Source: Thermococcus chitonophagus
GTDB taxonomy: Archaea > Methanobacteriota_B > Thermococci > Thermococcales > Thermococcaceae
Assembly (NCBI RefSeq): GCF_002214605.1
Contig: NZ_CP015193.1
Location: forward strand, 1-64,000
Length of the DNA stretch: 64,000 nucleotides
Direction: 5' to 3'
The notes under the pieces are model-generated. The model was not told the DNA's origin and ran no database searches. It saw only the letters and a program-made list of their open reading frames with translations. Positions 1 to 7,487 of this stretch are shown here, piece by piece (position 1 is the stretch's first letter; the number at the start of each line of letters is the position of its first letter). The position numbers and the translations under genes are program-made.

Positions 1-67
1 CAGCCTTAACATAACCCACTGGGGTAGAGTAATAAACACGAAGATCCTCAACCCTAAGCATACTCAT
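1..67 (-). CDS. Partial oligopeptide/oligosaccharide ABC transporter ATPase (N-terminus only)
   Basis: Only the first 22 codons lie in the window; the gene runs off the left edge. The reading starts M-S-M-L-R-V-E-D-L-R-V-Y-Y and continues to G-Y-V-K-A, the usual N-terminus of DppD/OppD-type ATPases ahead of Walker A. The start is 2 bp after the stop of the upstream permease, so it is the next gene of the same operon. A second ATG two codons later is an alternative start. By context it is the ATPase (CbtD position) energising the transporter encoded next to it. Confidence 0.75.
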   Translation of the reverse strand, partial: MSMLRVEDLRVYYSTPVGYVKA

Positions 68-69
68 CC

Positions 70-993
70 TCACTCCCTCCTCAAACGAGGATTAAACACC
101 TCATCCAACCCCGTATTGATGAGGTAAAGCCCAGTGATCAAGATAGCTATGACCAATCCTGGAGGTATCGCCCACCACCAGTAACCGAGGTTTATTGCAT
201 TCCAAAGCACGGCCTGTTGTAGCATAATTCCCAAAGACATTCCCCTAGTTGGCCCCAGACCTATGAAGTCAAGGCCAACTGCAGCTAGAATAGCCCCACC
301 GAATTGGAGGATAAAAACCATAAAGATGTATGAGATCATGTTTGGCATTATTTCCTCAAAGATTATCTTAAAGTCAGATAAGCCTGCCAATTTAGCTAGA
401 TCAACGAATTCTCTTCTTTTGAGGGAGAGTGTTTGAGCTCTTACAGCTCTCGCGGTCCAGGGCCATGCTGTTAGGCCTATGATTACGCTCTCAATCCCAA
501 CTCCTCTGTACGGAAGGTAAGCGGCTATAATTATTAAGAGGGCCATTGTGGGAATTACAAGCATTATGTTGGTTATCATCATCAAGAGCTCATCTATCCA
601 TCCTCCCTTGTAACCCGCAATGAAACCCATTAACAGTCCAATTATGGTAGCTAAACCACCCGCGAATAACCCTATAAAAAGGGAGGATCTCAAACCGTAG
701 ACCAACTGGGCGAATATATCTCTTCCAAAACTGTCAGTTCCCAGGTAATGTTTAACCTTAACAACGCCGTCCGGTGTGTATATCTCCCCAATCTCCCCAG
801 GCTTTAGGGCAGGCAGTGAGGGCTTTGGAGCTATTTTATTCCCAAACTTCACGGGATAATAGCCAAGGTTATCGAATGGTGTCAAGTAGGGACCAACAAT
901 AGCGAAAACTACAAAGAACAAAACTATGAAAATGCCAACCTTAAATTTCCTATTCCTCCACGCGATTCTCAAGGTTTCACCCGTGAACTTCAT
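70..993 (-). CDS. DppC/OppC-type ABC permease (CbtC-like)
   Basis: Inner permease of a peptide/oligosaccharide ABC importer in the cytoplasmic membrane, 307 aa, the family's usual length. It has an N-terminal membrane segment (about 17-37), a periplasm-like loop, the OppC hallmark G-T-D-S-F-G-R-D-I-F near residue 85, then five more membrane segments with the coupling (EAA-like) region near 'AKLAGLSDFKIIFEEIMPN'. The ATG abuts the stop of the partner permease directly (TGA then ATG), indicating translational coupling. The substrate cannot be read from the sequence. In Thermococcales such systems next to beta-glycosidases (cbt genes) take up cellobiose and other beta-linked oligosaccharides, which I infer here. 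Confidence 0.9.
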   Translation of the reverse strand: MKFTGETLRIAWRNRKFKVGIFIVLFFVVFAIVGPYLTPFDNLGYYPVKFGNKIAPKPSLPALKPGEIGEIYTPDGVVKVKHYLGTDSFGRDIFAQLVYGLRSSLFIGLFAGGLATIIGLLMGFIAGYKGGWIDELLMMITNIMLVIPTMALLIIIAAYLPYRGVGIESVIIGLTAWPWTARAVRAQTLSLKRREFVDLAKLAGLSDFKIIFEEIMPNMISYIFMVFILQFGGAILAAVGLDFIGLGPTRGMSLGIMLQQAVLWNAINLGYWWWAIPPGLVIAILITGLYLINTGLDEVFNPRLRRE

Positions 994-1992
994 TCAAGCT
1001 CCCTCCATGTAAGCAGATCTTACTCTGGGATCCACAACCGCGTACAGGAGATCAATTAGGAAGTTGGCAACTAGGACGTTCAATATTATCACCAAAAAGC
1101 ACCCCTGAATCAGGAAGTAGTCTTGGTTAAGTATGCCCTGCATCAGTACGTAACCAATCCCAGGATAAGAGAAGACAACCTGAACTGTAACGTTCCCAGC
1201 CACTATAAGGCCCAACTGCAGTGCCAGACCGGTAATTTGGGGCAACATTGCGTTCTTGAATGCGTGCTTCATTATCAGCCTTTCCGAGGCTCCCAAGCTC
1301 TCCAAGTATCTAGCGTAGTCAGCCTCTATTTCATATATTATCATGTTTCTCATTCCAATAGCCCAACCTCCAAGCTGAACAAGGAATAGGCTGAGAAACG
1401 GGAGGAACCAGTGGTGTAGGTAGTCTTTAATGAAAGTCCAACTAAGGGAGGGAATTATTCCATAGCTGTAAGCACCGGCTATGGGGAACCAACCTAACTT
1501 GACGGAGAATAGATATGCCAATAGGATAGCAAACCAGAAGTAGGGAGATGCTTGAAGGAAGTAAAATATGGGCATCAGATAAGAGTCAAGCTTTCTATTT
1601 TTACCTGCCAAAGCTCCAAGCCAATTACCAACTATCCAACTCGCTACGATGGATGGAACTAAGAGGGCCAAGTCATAGGGTAACGCTTCCTTAATTATTT
1701 GAGCCACAGGCTTTGGATAATAGTAAATGCTTATTCCCAAATCACCATGAAGAACGGCCTTCCAGAAGGTTATGTACTGAACCCATAAGGGCTTATCCAG
1801 TCCAAAAGCCTGCATAAAATAGCTGTGTAAGTATTTAGTTACATCAGGTAACGTGGCAAACCTGGAGAGAAGAACTGCTATCGGATCACCGGGCATTAGA
1901 CGGGGGATTATGAAATCTATCGTTACCGCGAATATGAAAGTTAATATGTATATTATGATTTTCCTTACTAAATATCTCCTGATCCCACTCAT
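994..1992 (-). CDS. DppB/OppB-type ABC permease (CbtB-like)
   Basis: Partner permease of the same importer, 332 aa. Typical DppB order: N-terminal helix (R-K-I-I-I-Y-I-L-T), the family motif 'P-R-L-M-P-G-D-P', an extracytoplasmic stretch, then five membrane helices and the coupling region 'YLESLGASERLIMKHAFKNAMLP'. An AGGAGG ribosome site lies 8 nt before the ATG. It follows the binding-protein gene by 44 bp and precedes CbtC with no gap. Function in oligosaccharide or peptide uptake follows from the family and neighbours; the substrate is an inference. Confidence 0.9.
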   Translation of the reverse strand: MSGIRRYLVRKIIIYILTFIFAVTIDFIIPRLMPGDPIAVLLSRFATLPDVTKYLHSYFMQAFGLDKPLWVQYITFWKAVLHGDLGISIYYYPKPVAQIIKEALPYDLALLVPSIVASWIVGNWLGALAGKNRKLDSYLMPIFYFLQASPYFWFAILLAYLFSVKLGWFPIAGAYSYGIIPSLSWTFIKDYLHHWFLPFLSLFLVQLGGWAIGMRNMIIYEIEADYARYLESLGASERLIMKHAFKNAMLPQITGLALQLGLIVAGNVTVQVVFSYPGIGYVLMQGILNQDYFLIQGCFLVIILNVLVANFLIDLLYAVVDPRVRSAYMEGA

Positions 1993-2036
1993 CCTTAAGT
2001 CCTCCTTGAAGTTAGTAGAATTAAAAGAAAAGAAAA

Positions 2037-3935
2037 TTATTTCCGCCTTCTCAGGAAGAGTGGAATAGCAGCAAGCCCTATTATAGCTGCTGGACCACAG
2101 ATGCCTCCTTCAGTTGCTGTCGTAGTTGGTGACGATTGTGATTGTGTGGTTGTTGGGGTTTCAGTTATCTTCTCTGTCTCAGTCTTGACCACGGTTTCCG
2201 TAACAACTACCGTCTGGGTCTTCTCCTTAACGGTCTCAGTAGACTTCTGCGCTGGCTTGATTCCGAGCAAGGTCTTTAATCCACCCATCTGCCAGTAGCC
2301 CTGCCAGGTTATTGGGAATGCATATGGATTGTGCTCGGTTGGCCAGTTGGTCCAGTATTGAGTGCTAGCCTCGAACCATGCACCGTTGTAGACGAGCGGG
2401 ATATAGGGTAGATCCTTGAGGAATATCTCCTGGAGTTCATGATAGTATTGGAGCTTCTTGTTCTCGTCTTTCTCTATGTTAATCAGGTGTAGTAACTCAG
2501 CGACTTTCTCATTCTTGTACCTACCCCAGTTTCCTGAATAAGTTGGCTTTCCAATTGGGGTAACTCCTGGATACAGGAGCCAGTTGAACCATTGCCATGG
2601 TGTTGCATAGACTTGGCTTCCGAAGTTGTTTATTGCCATCTCAAACGTTCCCTTAGTTAGATCCTCATAGTACTTGCTAAAGTCCGGGAACTTGGGCTCA
2701 ACCCTAATTCCAACTAATCCTAGTTGCTCACTTATTATCCTCGCCATCTCCATCCAGTCAGTCCATCCATACGGCACGATGATAGTCAACTTAAGGGGCT
2801 TTCCGTCTGGGAACTCCCTGTATCCATCTCCATTCACATCCTTGAATCTCAACTTATCAAGAATCTCATTGGCCTTCTTGGGATCATAAGTGAAACCGTA
2901 TTTCTCAACTGCTTCCTTGTAGTAGATCTTCTTGAATGCAGGATATTGGATTAACAACCCTGTAGGGTCTGCAGGCGTCACCTGATTTTGGGAAGCTCTG
3001 GCCGCTATCTCCTTTGGGTTAATTGCATAAGCTATAGCTCTTCTAAACTCTGGGTTGTTAAGTGGGGGTTTTTGATTATTAAGGAATAGAAACGCTGTAT
3101 TAGCAGGCAAGTGGTAGGGGGCTTTGTCAAACCATGTCACAATTCCATACTTACTCTTAACATCAGGAACTCCCGGAATGAAGAAGTTGCTCCAGTCCAA
3201 ATCTCCTTTCACAAGCATTGATAGTGCTAGGTTATTACTGTAAACTATTACATAGACTATATACTTGGGAGCAGGTTTTCCAAAGTACTTTATACCCCAC
3301 CACTTGTCATTCCTAATGAAAATTGCCCTCATCTGATCTCTCTTGTAAAGCTTATACATTCCCGATCCAACTGGATTATCGGTATTCGCATAGTTTACCG
3401 GGTCTTTTATATTCTTCCAGATGTGTTCCGGCACTATAGGAATGTTATATAACCAGTACTTCCACTCTTCATAGTGGGGTTCCTTGAATATAAATTGCAC
3501 AGTTCTATTGTCAATTACCTTCACTTCGCCAAGCCAGCTCCATATTGGAGAAAAGCTAATTCCTGGATATTTTTTAGCGAGTTCAAAGGTAAATTTAACG
3601 TCCTCAGCTGTTAGGGGCTTTCCATCTTGCCAAGTTAGGCCTTCTCTAAGCTTTATCTCGTAAACTGTATCATTTACCCACTTTCCACTCTCAGCTAGCC
3701 AAGGTTCAAGTTTGTCCCTTAATGGATCATATATGAACAGCGTTTCATAAATCAATCCTATTGTACCTGTAACTGCGGCCCAACTTACAAGTGGATTGAA
3801 GTTATTTGGCTGGCTCCAAAGTCCTCCTCCCACATATAGAGTCTCCGTTCTAGGAAGTTCCTCTTGGGCCATAACAGGCCCCAATAGGCTAATCAAGACG
3901 ACTAAACCCAGGACTATAGACAGGGTTCTCTTCAT
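2037..3935 (-). CDS. cbtA: Extracellular solute-binding protein (family 5, CbtA-like) with CGP-CTERM anchor
   Basis: Binding protein that captures substrate outside the cell and delivers it to the adjacent permeases; 632 aa from the chosen start. An ATG 27 nt further upstream gives an implausible N-terminus (M-C-G-M-W-R-W-Q-C), whereas the ATG at 3935 has GGAGGTGG 6 nt before it and begins a clean signal peptide (M-K-R-T-L-S-I-V-L-G-L ending V-M-A-Q). An SBP_bac_5 domain fills about 30-550. A Thr/Ser-rich spacer (about 575-610) follows, then G-G-I-C-G-P-A-A plus a hydrophobic helix and R-R-R-K: a CGP-CTERM anchor. Its divergent neighbour is a beta-mannosidase-like enzyme, supporting a beta-oligosaccharide ligand. 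The name cbtA is by analogy. Confidence 0.85.
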   Translation of the reverse strand: MKRTLSIVLGLVVLISLLGPVMAQEELPRTETLYVGGGLWSQPNNFNPLVSWAAVTGTIGLIYETLFIYDPLRDKLEPWLAESGKWVNDTVYEIKLREGLTWQDGKPLTAEDVKFTFELAKKYPGISFSPIWSWLGEVKVIDNRTVQFIFKEPHYEEWKYWLYNIPIVPEHIWKNIKDPVNYANTDNPVGSGMYKLYKRDQMRAIFIRNDKWWGIKYFGKPAPKYIVYVIVYSNNLALSMLVKGDLDWSNFFIPGVPDVKSKYGIVTWFDKAPYHLPANTAFLFLNNQKPPLNNPEFRRAIAYAINPKEIAARASQNQVTPADPTGLLIQYPAFKKIYYKEAVEKYGFTYDPKKANEILDKLRFKDVNGDGYREFPDGKPLKLTIIVPYGWTDWMEMARIISEQLGLVGIRVEPKFPDFSKYYEDLTKGTFEMAINNFGSQVYATPWQWFNWLLYPGVTPIGKPTYSGNWGRYKNEKVAELLHLINIEKDENKKLQYYHELQEIFLKDLPYIPLVYNGAWFEASTQYWTNWPTEHNPYAFPITWQGYWQMGGLKTLLGIKPAQKSTETVKEKTQTVVVTETVVKTETEKITETPTTTQSQSSPTTTATEGGICGPAAIIGLAAIPLFLRRRK

Positions 3936-4122
3936 GCATTGCCACCTCCACATTCCACACACCCAATAATATAAACAGAGTCACCAATTATAAAATAGCC
4001 CCTCCTACTTATAAGCTTTGTCCTAGATTATAAAGTTGGGAAATTAATTATAAATTTCCGGAAGTTTTATAAAATATGGATACGAATTATAAAGTAGAGA
4101 AAAACCAAGGAGGGATTTAGAG
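3936..4122. promoter_or_regulatory. Divergent promoter region between cbtA-like and beta-mannosidase genes
   Basis: This AT-rich 187-bp gap serves both directions. Four copies of ATTATAAA lie on the + strand at about 3988, 4028, 4049 and 4087, plus TTTTATAAAAT near 4065 and an inverted TATA (TTTTATAATT read on the minus strand) near 3986-3996. The TATA near 4065-4075 is best placed for the beta-mannosidase; the one near 3990 for cbtA. The extra copies may be alternative promoters or regulator sites. No perfect TrmBL1-type operator (TATCAC-N5-GTGATA) was seen. Confidence 0.6.
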
Positions 4123-5658
4123 TTGCTTCCAGAGAACTTTCTCTGGGGAGTTTCACAGTCCGGATTCCAGTTTGAAATGGGGGACAGACTGAGGAGGCAC
4201 ATTGATCCAAACACAGATTGGTGGTACTGGGTAAGAGATGAATATAATATCAAAAAAGGACTAGTAAGTGGGGATCTTCCCGAAGACGGTATAAATTCAT
4301 ATGAATTATATGAGAGAGACCAAGAAATTGCAAAGGATTTAGGGCTCAACACATATAGGATCGGAATTGAATGGAGCAGAGTATTTCCATGGCCAACGAC
4401 TTTTGTCGACGTGGAGTATGAAATTGATGAGTCTTACGGGTTGGTAAAGGATGTGAAGATTTCTAAAGACGCATTAGAAAAACTTGATGAAATCGCTAAC
4501 CAAAGGGAAATAATATATTATAGGAACCTAATAAATTCCCTAAGAAAGAGGGGTTTTAAGGTAATACTAAACCTAAATCATTTTACCCTCCCAATATGGC
4601 TTCATGATCCTATCGAATCTAGAGAAAAAGCCCTGACCAATAAGAGAAACGGATGGGTAAGCGAAAGGAGTGTTATAGAGTTTGCAAAATTTGCCGCGTA
4701 TTTAGCATATAAATTCGGAGACATAGTAGACATGTGGAGCACATTTAATGAACCTATGGTGGTCGTCGAGTTGGGGTATTTAGCCCCATACTCAGGATTC
4801 CCCCCGGGAGTCATGAATCCAGAAGCAGCAAAGTTAGTTATGCTACATATGATAAACGCCCATGCTTTAGCATATAGGATGATAAAGAAATTTGACAGAA
4901 AAAAAGCTGATCCAGAATCAAAAGAACCAGCTGAAATAGGAATTATATACAATAACATCGGCGTCACATATCCGTTTAATCCGAAAGACTCAAAGGATCT
5001 ACAAGCATCCGATAATGCCAATTTCTTCCACAGTGGGCTATTCTTAACGGCTATCCACAGGGGAAAATTAAATATCGAATTTGACGGAGAGACATTTGTT
5101 TACCTTCCATATTTAAAGGGCAATGATTGGCTGGGAGTGAATTATTATACAAGAGAAGTCGTTAAATACCAAGATCCCATGTTTCCAAGTATCCCTCTCA
5201 TAAGCTTCAAGGGCGTTCCAGATTATGGATACGGATGTAGACCAGGAACGACGTCAAAGGACGGTAATCCTGTTAGTGACATTGGATGGGAGGTATATCC
5301 CAAAGGCATGTACGACTCTATAGTAGCTGCCAATGAATATGGAGTTCCTGTATACGTAACAGAAAACGGAATAGCAGATTCAAAAGATGTATTAAGGCCC
5401 TATTACATCGCATCTCACATTGAAGCCATGGAAGAGGCTTACGAAAATGGTTATGACGTGAGAGGATACTTACACTGGGCATTAACCGATAATTACGAAT
5501 GGGCCTTAGGGTTCAGAATGAGGTTTGGCTTGTACGAAGTAAACTTGATAACCAAAGAGAGAAAACCCAGGAAAAAGAGTGTAAGAGTATTCAGAGAGAT
5601 AGTTATTAATAATGGGCTAACAAGCAACATCAGGAAAGAGATCTTAGAGGAGGGGTAG
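4123..5658 (+). CDS. bmnA: GH1 beta-glycosidase, beta-mannosidase type
   Basis: Intracellular retaining glycoside hydrolase of family 1, 511 aa, hydrolysing terminal beta-linked mannose or glucose from imported oligosaccharides. The acid/base Glu is in F-N-E-P (E210), the nucleophile Glu in T-E-N-G (E414); 'FLWGVSQSGFQFE' at residues 6-18 and the aglycone-site W near the C-terminus are typical of hyperthermophilic GH1 enzymes. The start is TTG with AAGGAGGGA at 4107-4115. I recognise it as the counterpart of P. furiosus BmnA; the sequence seems clearly diverged from what I remember of that enzyme. The divergent cbt-like transporter fits import followed by cytoplasmic hydrolysis. Glucosidase versus mannosidase preference cannot be settled by eye. 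Confidence 0.85.
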   Translation: MLPENFLWGVSQSGFQFEMGDRLRRHIDPNTDWWYWVRDEYNIKKGLVSGDLPEDGINSYELYERDQEIAKDLGLNTYRIGIEWSRVFPWPTTFVDVEYEIDESYGLVKDVKISKDALEKLDEIANQREIIYYRNLINSLRKRGFKVILNLNHFTLPIWLHDPIESREKALTNKRNGWVSERSVIEFAKFAAYLAYKFGDIVDMWSTFNEPMVVVELGYLAPYSGFPPGVMNPEAAKLVMLHMINAHALAYRMIKKFDRKKADPESKEPAEIGIIYNNIGVTYPFNPKDSKDLQASDNANFFHSGLFLTAIHRGKLNIEFDGETFVYLPYLKGNDWLGVNYYTREVVKYQDPMFPSIPLISFKGVPDYGYGCRPGTTSKDGNPVSDIGWEVYPKGMYDSIVAANEYGVPVYVTENGIADSKDVLRPYYIASHIEAMEEAYENGYDVRGYLHWALTDNYEWALGFRMRFGLYEVNLITKERKPRKKSVRVFREIVINNGLTSNIRKEILEEG

Positions 5659-5672
5659 GGAGGTGTAAATAA

Positions 5673-5942
5673 GTGAAAACAATTGCCGTTGATGAAGAAA
5701 CATGGGAAGCAATAAAAAAACTAAAAGCAAAACTCGACGCAAAATCATACAGTGAAGTTTTAAAGAAGCTAATTGAAGTATGGCATTTGGTAGAATTGGA
5801 TATGAAAGCAGAAAAAGTAGCATTAGACGAAGATGAAGCAGACTTAGTTCTTTCTATCCTCAAAGACAGAGAGAAGTACTATTCGCTCAAAACAAAAGGA
5901 GGAACATATAATGAAAAGACTACCTCAAAGAATAGCATTTGA
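5673..5942 (+). CDS. VapB-type antitoxin
   Basis: An 89-aa protein starting at GTG with GGGAGGTG upstream. The N-terminus M-K-T-I-A-V-D-E-E-T-W-E-A-I-K-K-L-K followed by 'SYSEVLKKLIE' is the archaeal VapB pattern: a beta strand plus two helices for DNA binding. The charged C-terminal half would wrap the toxin. It overlaps the next gene by 32 nt and lies 14 bp after the beta-mannosidase stop, so it may be co-transcribed with it. It is predicted to neutralise the PIN-like partner and repress the pair. Confidence 0.75.
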   Translation: MKTIAVDEETWEAIKKLKAKLDAKSYSEVLKKLIEVWHLVELDMKAEKVALDEDEADLVLSILKDREKYYSLKTKGGTYNEKTTSKNSI

Positions 5943-6387
5943 CCCTCCTTCCTTTATCCAAATAACAAAAAAGCAAAATAAAGAATTGTTAGAATTCATC
6001 TTAGCAGAATTTGATGTTTATATTCCAATCCCCACTCTCCACGCATACTTACTGGCCAAGGCCTTTAAAGAAACGGAACTAAAAAGGGAGATAGAGGAAT
6101 TAAGGGAAGTCTTTCACATTATAGATATAGATGACAAAATAATTGAACAACTTGCTGAACTTGATGCCGCATTAATTAAAGAAGGCATTTTCATGAAATT
6201 TGATGACCTTTTGGTTGGTGTTTCTGCCATAGTCACTAATTCACTCCTAGTTGTAAGTATGGAGCCAGCAAAATTTTATCCATTACGAAAATATGGACTA
6301 GATATAATAGGATTTGAAAAATTCCTAGAAGAAGTTAGTACCTTAGCAAGAGAAGAAGCAAAGAAAGAGAAAATTTTGATCTCCTGA
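5911..6387 (+). CDS. VapC-like PIN-domain protein with incomplete active site
   Basis: 158 aa; ATG preceded by GGAGGAAC inside the end of the antitoxin gene. The fold signature of a PIN ribonuclease can be traced: first Asp candidate in I-A-F-D-P-P-S-F-I (D11), a central helical region, Asp in 'AELDAALIKEG', and 'MKFDDLLVGVSAIVTNSLLVVSMEP'. The usual Glu after the second strand is absent ('PIPTLHAYLL') and the usual T-x-D-x-D-F near the end is replaced by S-M-E-P-A-K-F. It could be a weak or altered nuclease. Pairing with the VapB-like gene supports the toxin assignment; activity is uncertain. Confidence 0.65.
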   Translation: MKRLPQRIAFDPPSFIQITKKQNKELLEFILAEFDVYIPIPTLHAYLLAKAFKETELKREIEELREVFHIIDIDDKIIEQLAELDAALIKEGIFMKFDDLLVGVSAIVTNSLLVVSMEPAKFYPLRKYGLDIIGFEKFLEEVSTLAREEAKKEKILIS

Positions 6388-6437
6388 TTAATCGTGCTAA
6401 TGACAATGCCAGATTCGAAAACATTTTAAGGCCATTG

Positions 6438-6470
6438 ACATACCCCCGAAGGGGTTTCGCCATGAGGAGG
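6438..6470 (+). promoter_or_regulatory. Leader with small hairpin and ribosome site before winged-helix gene
   Basis: CCCC-GAA-GGGG can form a 4-bp hairpin at about 6443-6453 and is followed by GAGGAGG at 6464-6470. A TATA-like ATTTTAA lies near 6422-6428. The ribosome site is 8 nt before a TTG at 6479, but that TTG is out of frame with the winged-helix gene and its frame stops quickly. Confidence 0.4.
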
Positions 6471-6507
6471 GATCGACTTTGCTAAACTTCCAAGATCTGC
6501 TATTCTA

Positions 6508-6726
6508 GTGTTGCAAGCATTAGAGAAACCTATGTCTTCTAAGGAATTAGCAAAAGCAACTAATCTTTCTGAAAGGACGGTTCGATATGCTCTAAAGGTT
6601 TTGAAGGATTCAGGCATTATCAGAGAAATATACCTTCTTGAAGACGCCAGAAAGAGGTTGTACACAGTTAACCCAGGGTTCAAGCTAGAGCAGGGACAAG
6701 ACGGTATCGAAATTAGTGCACTCTAG
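6508..6726 (+). CDS. Small winged-helix transcriptional regulator
   Basis: About 72 aa from GTG 6508; the helix-turn-helix is plain: 'MSSKELAKATNLSERTVRYALKVLKDSGIIRE' then a wing 'RKRLYTVN'. The frame is open back to 6466 and encodes G-I-D-F-A-K-L-P-R-S-A-I-L-V before the GTG, which looks like true protein, so the real start may be an ATC at 6472 or a lost ATG. The GAGGAGG at 6464 favours a start further upstream than 6508. It overlaps the convergent YkgJ-type gene by 42 bp. Likely a dimeric DNA-binding repressor; target unknown. Confidence 0.7.
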   Translation: MLQALEKPMSSKELAKATNLSERTVRYALKVLKDSGIIREIYLLEDARKRLYTVNPGFKLEQGQDGIEISAL

Positions 6727-7185
6727 CTCTTCCTCAAATTTTATGCCCAGTTTAAGAATCTCTTCAGGAGTTATTATTCCATCCCCATCCTCAACATTTA
6801 TTCCTGGGCAATTCTCGTCGTAATAGAGCCAGTACTTAACACCGTTGAACTCTATTGGTTTTTCACCTTCAACACCAAGGGGCCTCCTAGACACCATAAA
6901 TGGATAGATCCTGCAGATGAGAGGTCTGTGTGGGTGAACTTTGCACTTACCCGTCTCGGGATCGTGGAAGATACAGCCAAGATCCCACTCCCTAACCGAA
7001 AGGACAAACTTCACCTTCCCGTTCTCTATTGAGAATGTTAAGAATTCCTGGGGATCGTAGCCGGCTTTAACTAGCCTTTCGATGTCTTTGTACGTTAGGT
7101 AGACATGCCTACCCCTGCAACATTCAAGGCAGAAAAGACACTTGAACTTAACAGGCTTAAGGAATGGCTTAGGCTTGAACCTCAA
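6685..7185 (-). CDS. YkgJ-family (UPF0153) cysteine-cluster protein
   Basis: 166 aa, with the family's Cys pattern: K-C-L-F-C-L-E-C-C near the N-terminus, then C near residue 71, C-K-V-H-P-H-R-P-L-I-C-R-I-Y-P-F around 80-95 and a later N-C-P-G-I. These residues bind Zn or an Fe-S cluster in this family; the reaction is unknown. The start is TTG, overlapping the stop of the upstream gene (TTGA), so it is translated in one operon with the 101-aa protein and elp3. Confidence 0.75.
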   Translation of the reverse strand: MRFKPKPFLKPVKFKCLFCLECCRGRHVYLTYKDIERLVKAGYDPQEFLTFSIENGKVKFVLSVREWDLGCIFHDPETGKCKVHPHRPLICRIYPFMVSRRPLGVEGEKPIEFNGVKYWLYYDENCPGINVEDGDGIITPEEILKLGIKFEEELECTNFDTVLSLL

Positions 7186-7487
7186 GCTCTGTCCTCCTTA
7201 GCCTTTTCTTGAGCAACTATTATCAATCCCTGCCCCAGGAGAAACATCGCATAGCCGAACTCATTTCTCTCCTTGTACTTCGAATCTATCATCTCCATTA
7301 TCCTGCTAACGCTGTCAAGCTTTCCCTCCAAGAGAAGGAGAATCTGCTTTGTTACGAACATCTTTATTTCTTTAGCCTTCCATTCTGGGATTCCAATGGC
7401 TTCATTAACCGTTTCACTATCATGCTTGAACTCCATACCGAGCACCACTTGAGGTTCGTTCCTGGGTTTATCACCTTTTCTAGTCAA
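7182..7487 (-). CDS. Small conserved-looking protein of unknown function
   Basis: 101 aa, mainly helical and charged, no signal peptide or membrane segment. I do not recognise the family. The start TTG overlaps the elp3 stop by 4 nt and its own stop overlaps the next start by 4 nt, so it sits inside a tightly coupled elp3 - unknown - YkgJ operon. The central part 'AKEIKMFVTKQILLLLEGKLDSVSRIMEMID' is amphipathic and may mediate dimerisation or protein contacts. Confidence 0.6.
   Translation of the reverse strand: MTRKGDKPRNEPQVVLGMEFKHDSETVNEAIGIPEWKAKEIKMFVTKQILLLLEGKLDSVSRIMEMIDSKYKERNEFGYAMFLLGQGLIIVAQEKAKEDRA

Noticed and set aside
3936-3962. Nine-residue N-terminal extension of the solute-binding protein (M-C-G-M-W-R-W-Q-C)
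   Set aside because: It overlaps the ribosome site GGAGGTGG and breaks the signal peptide; ATG 3935 is far better.
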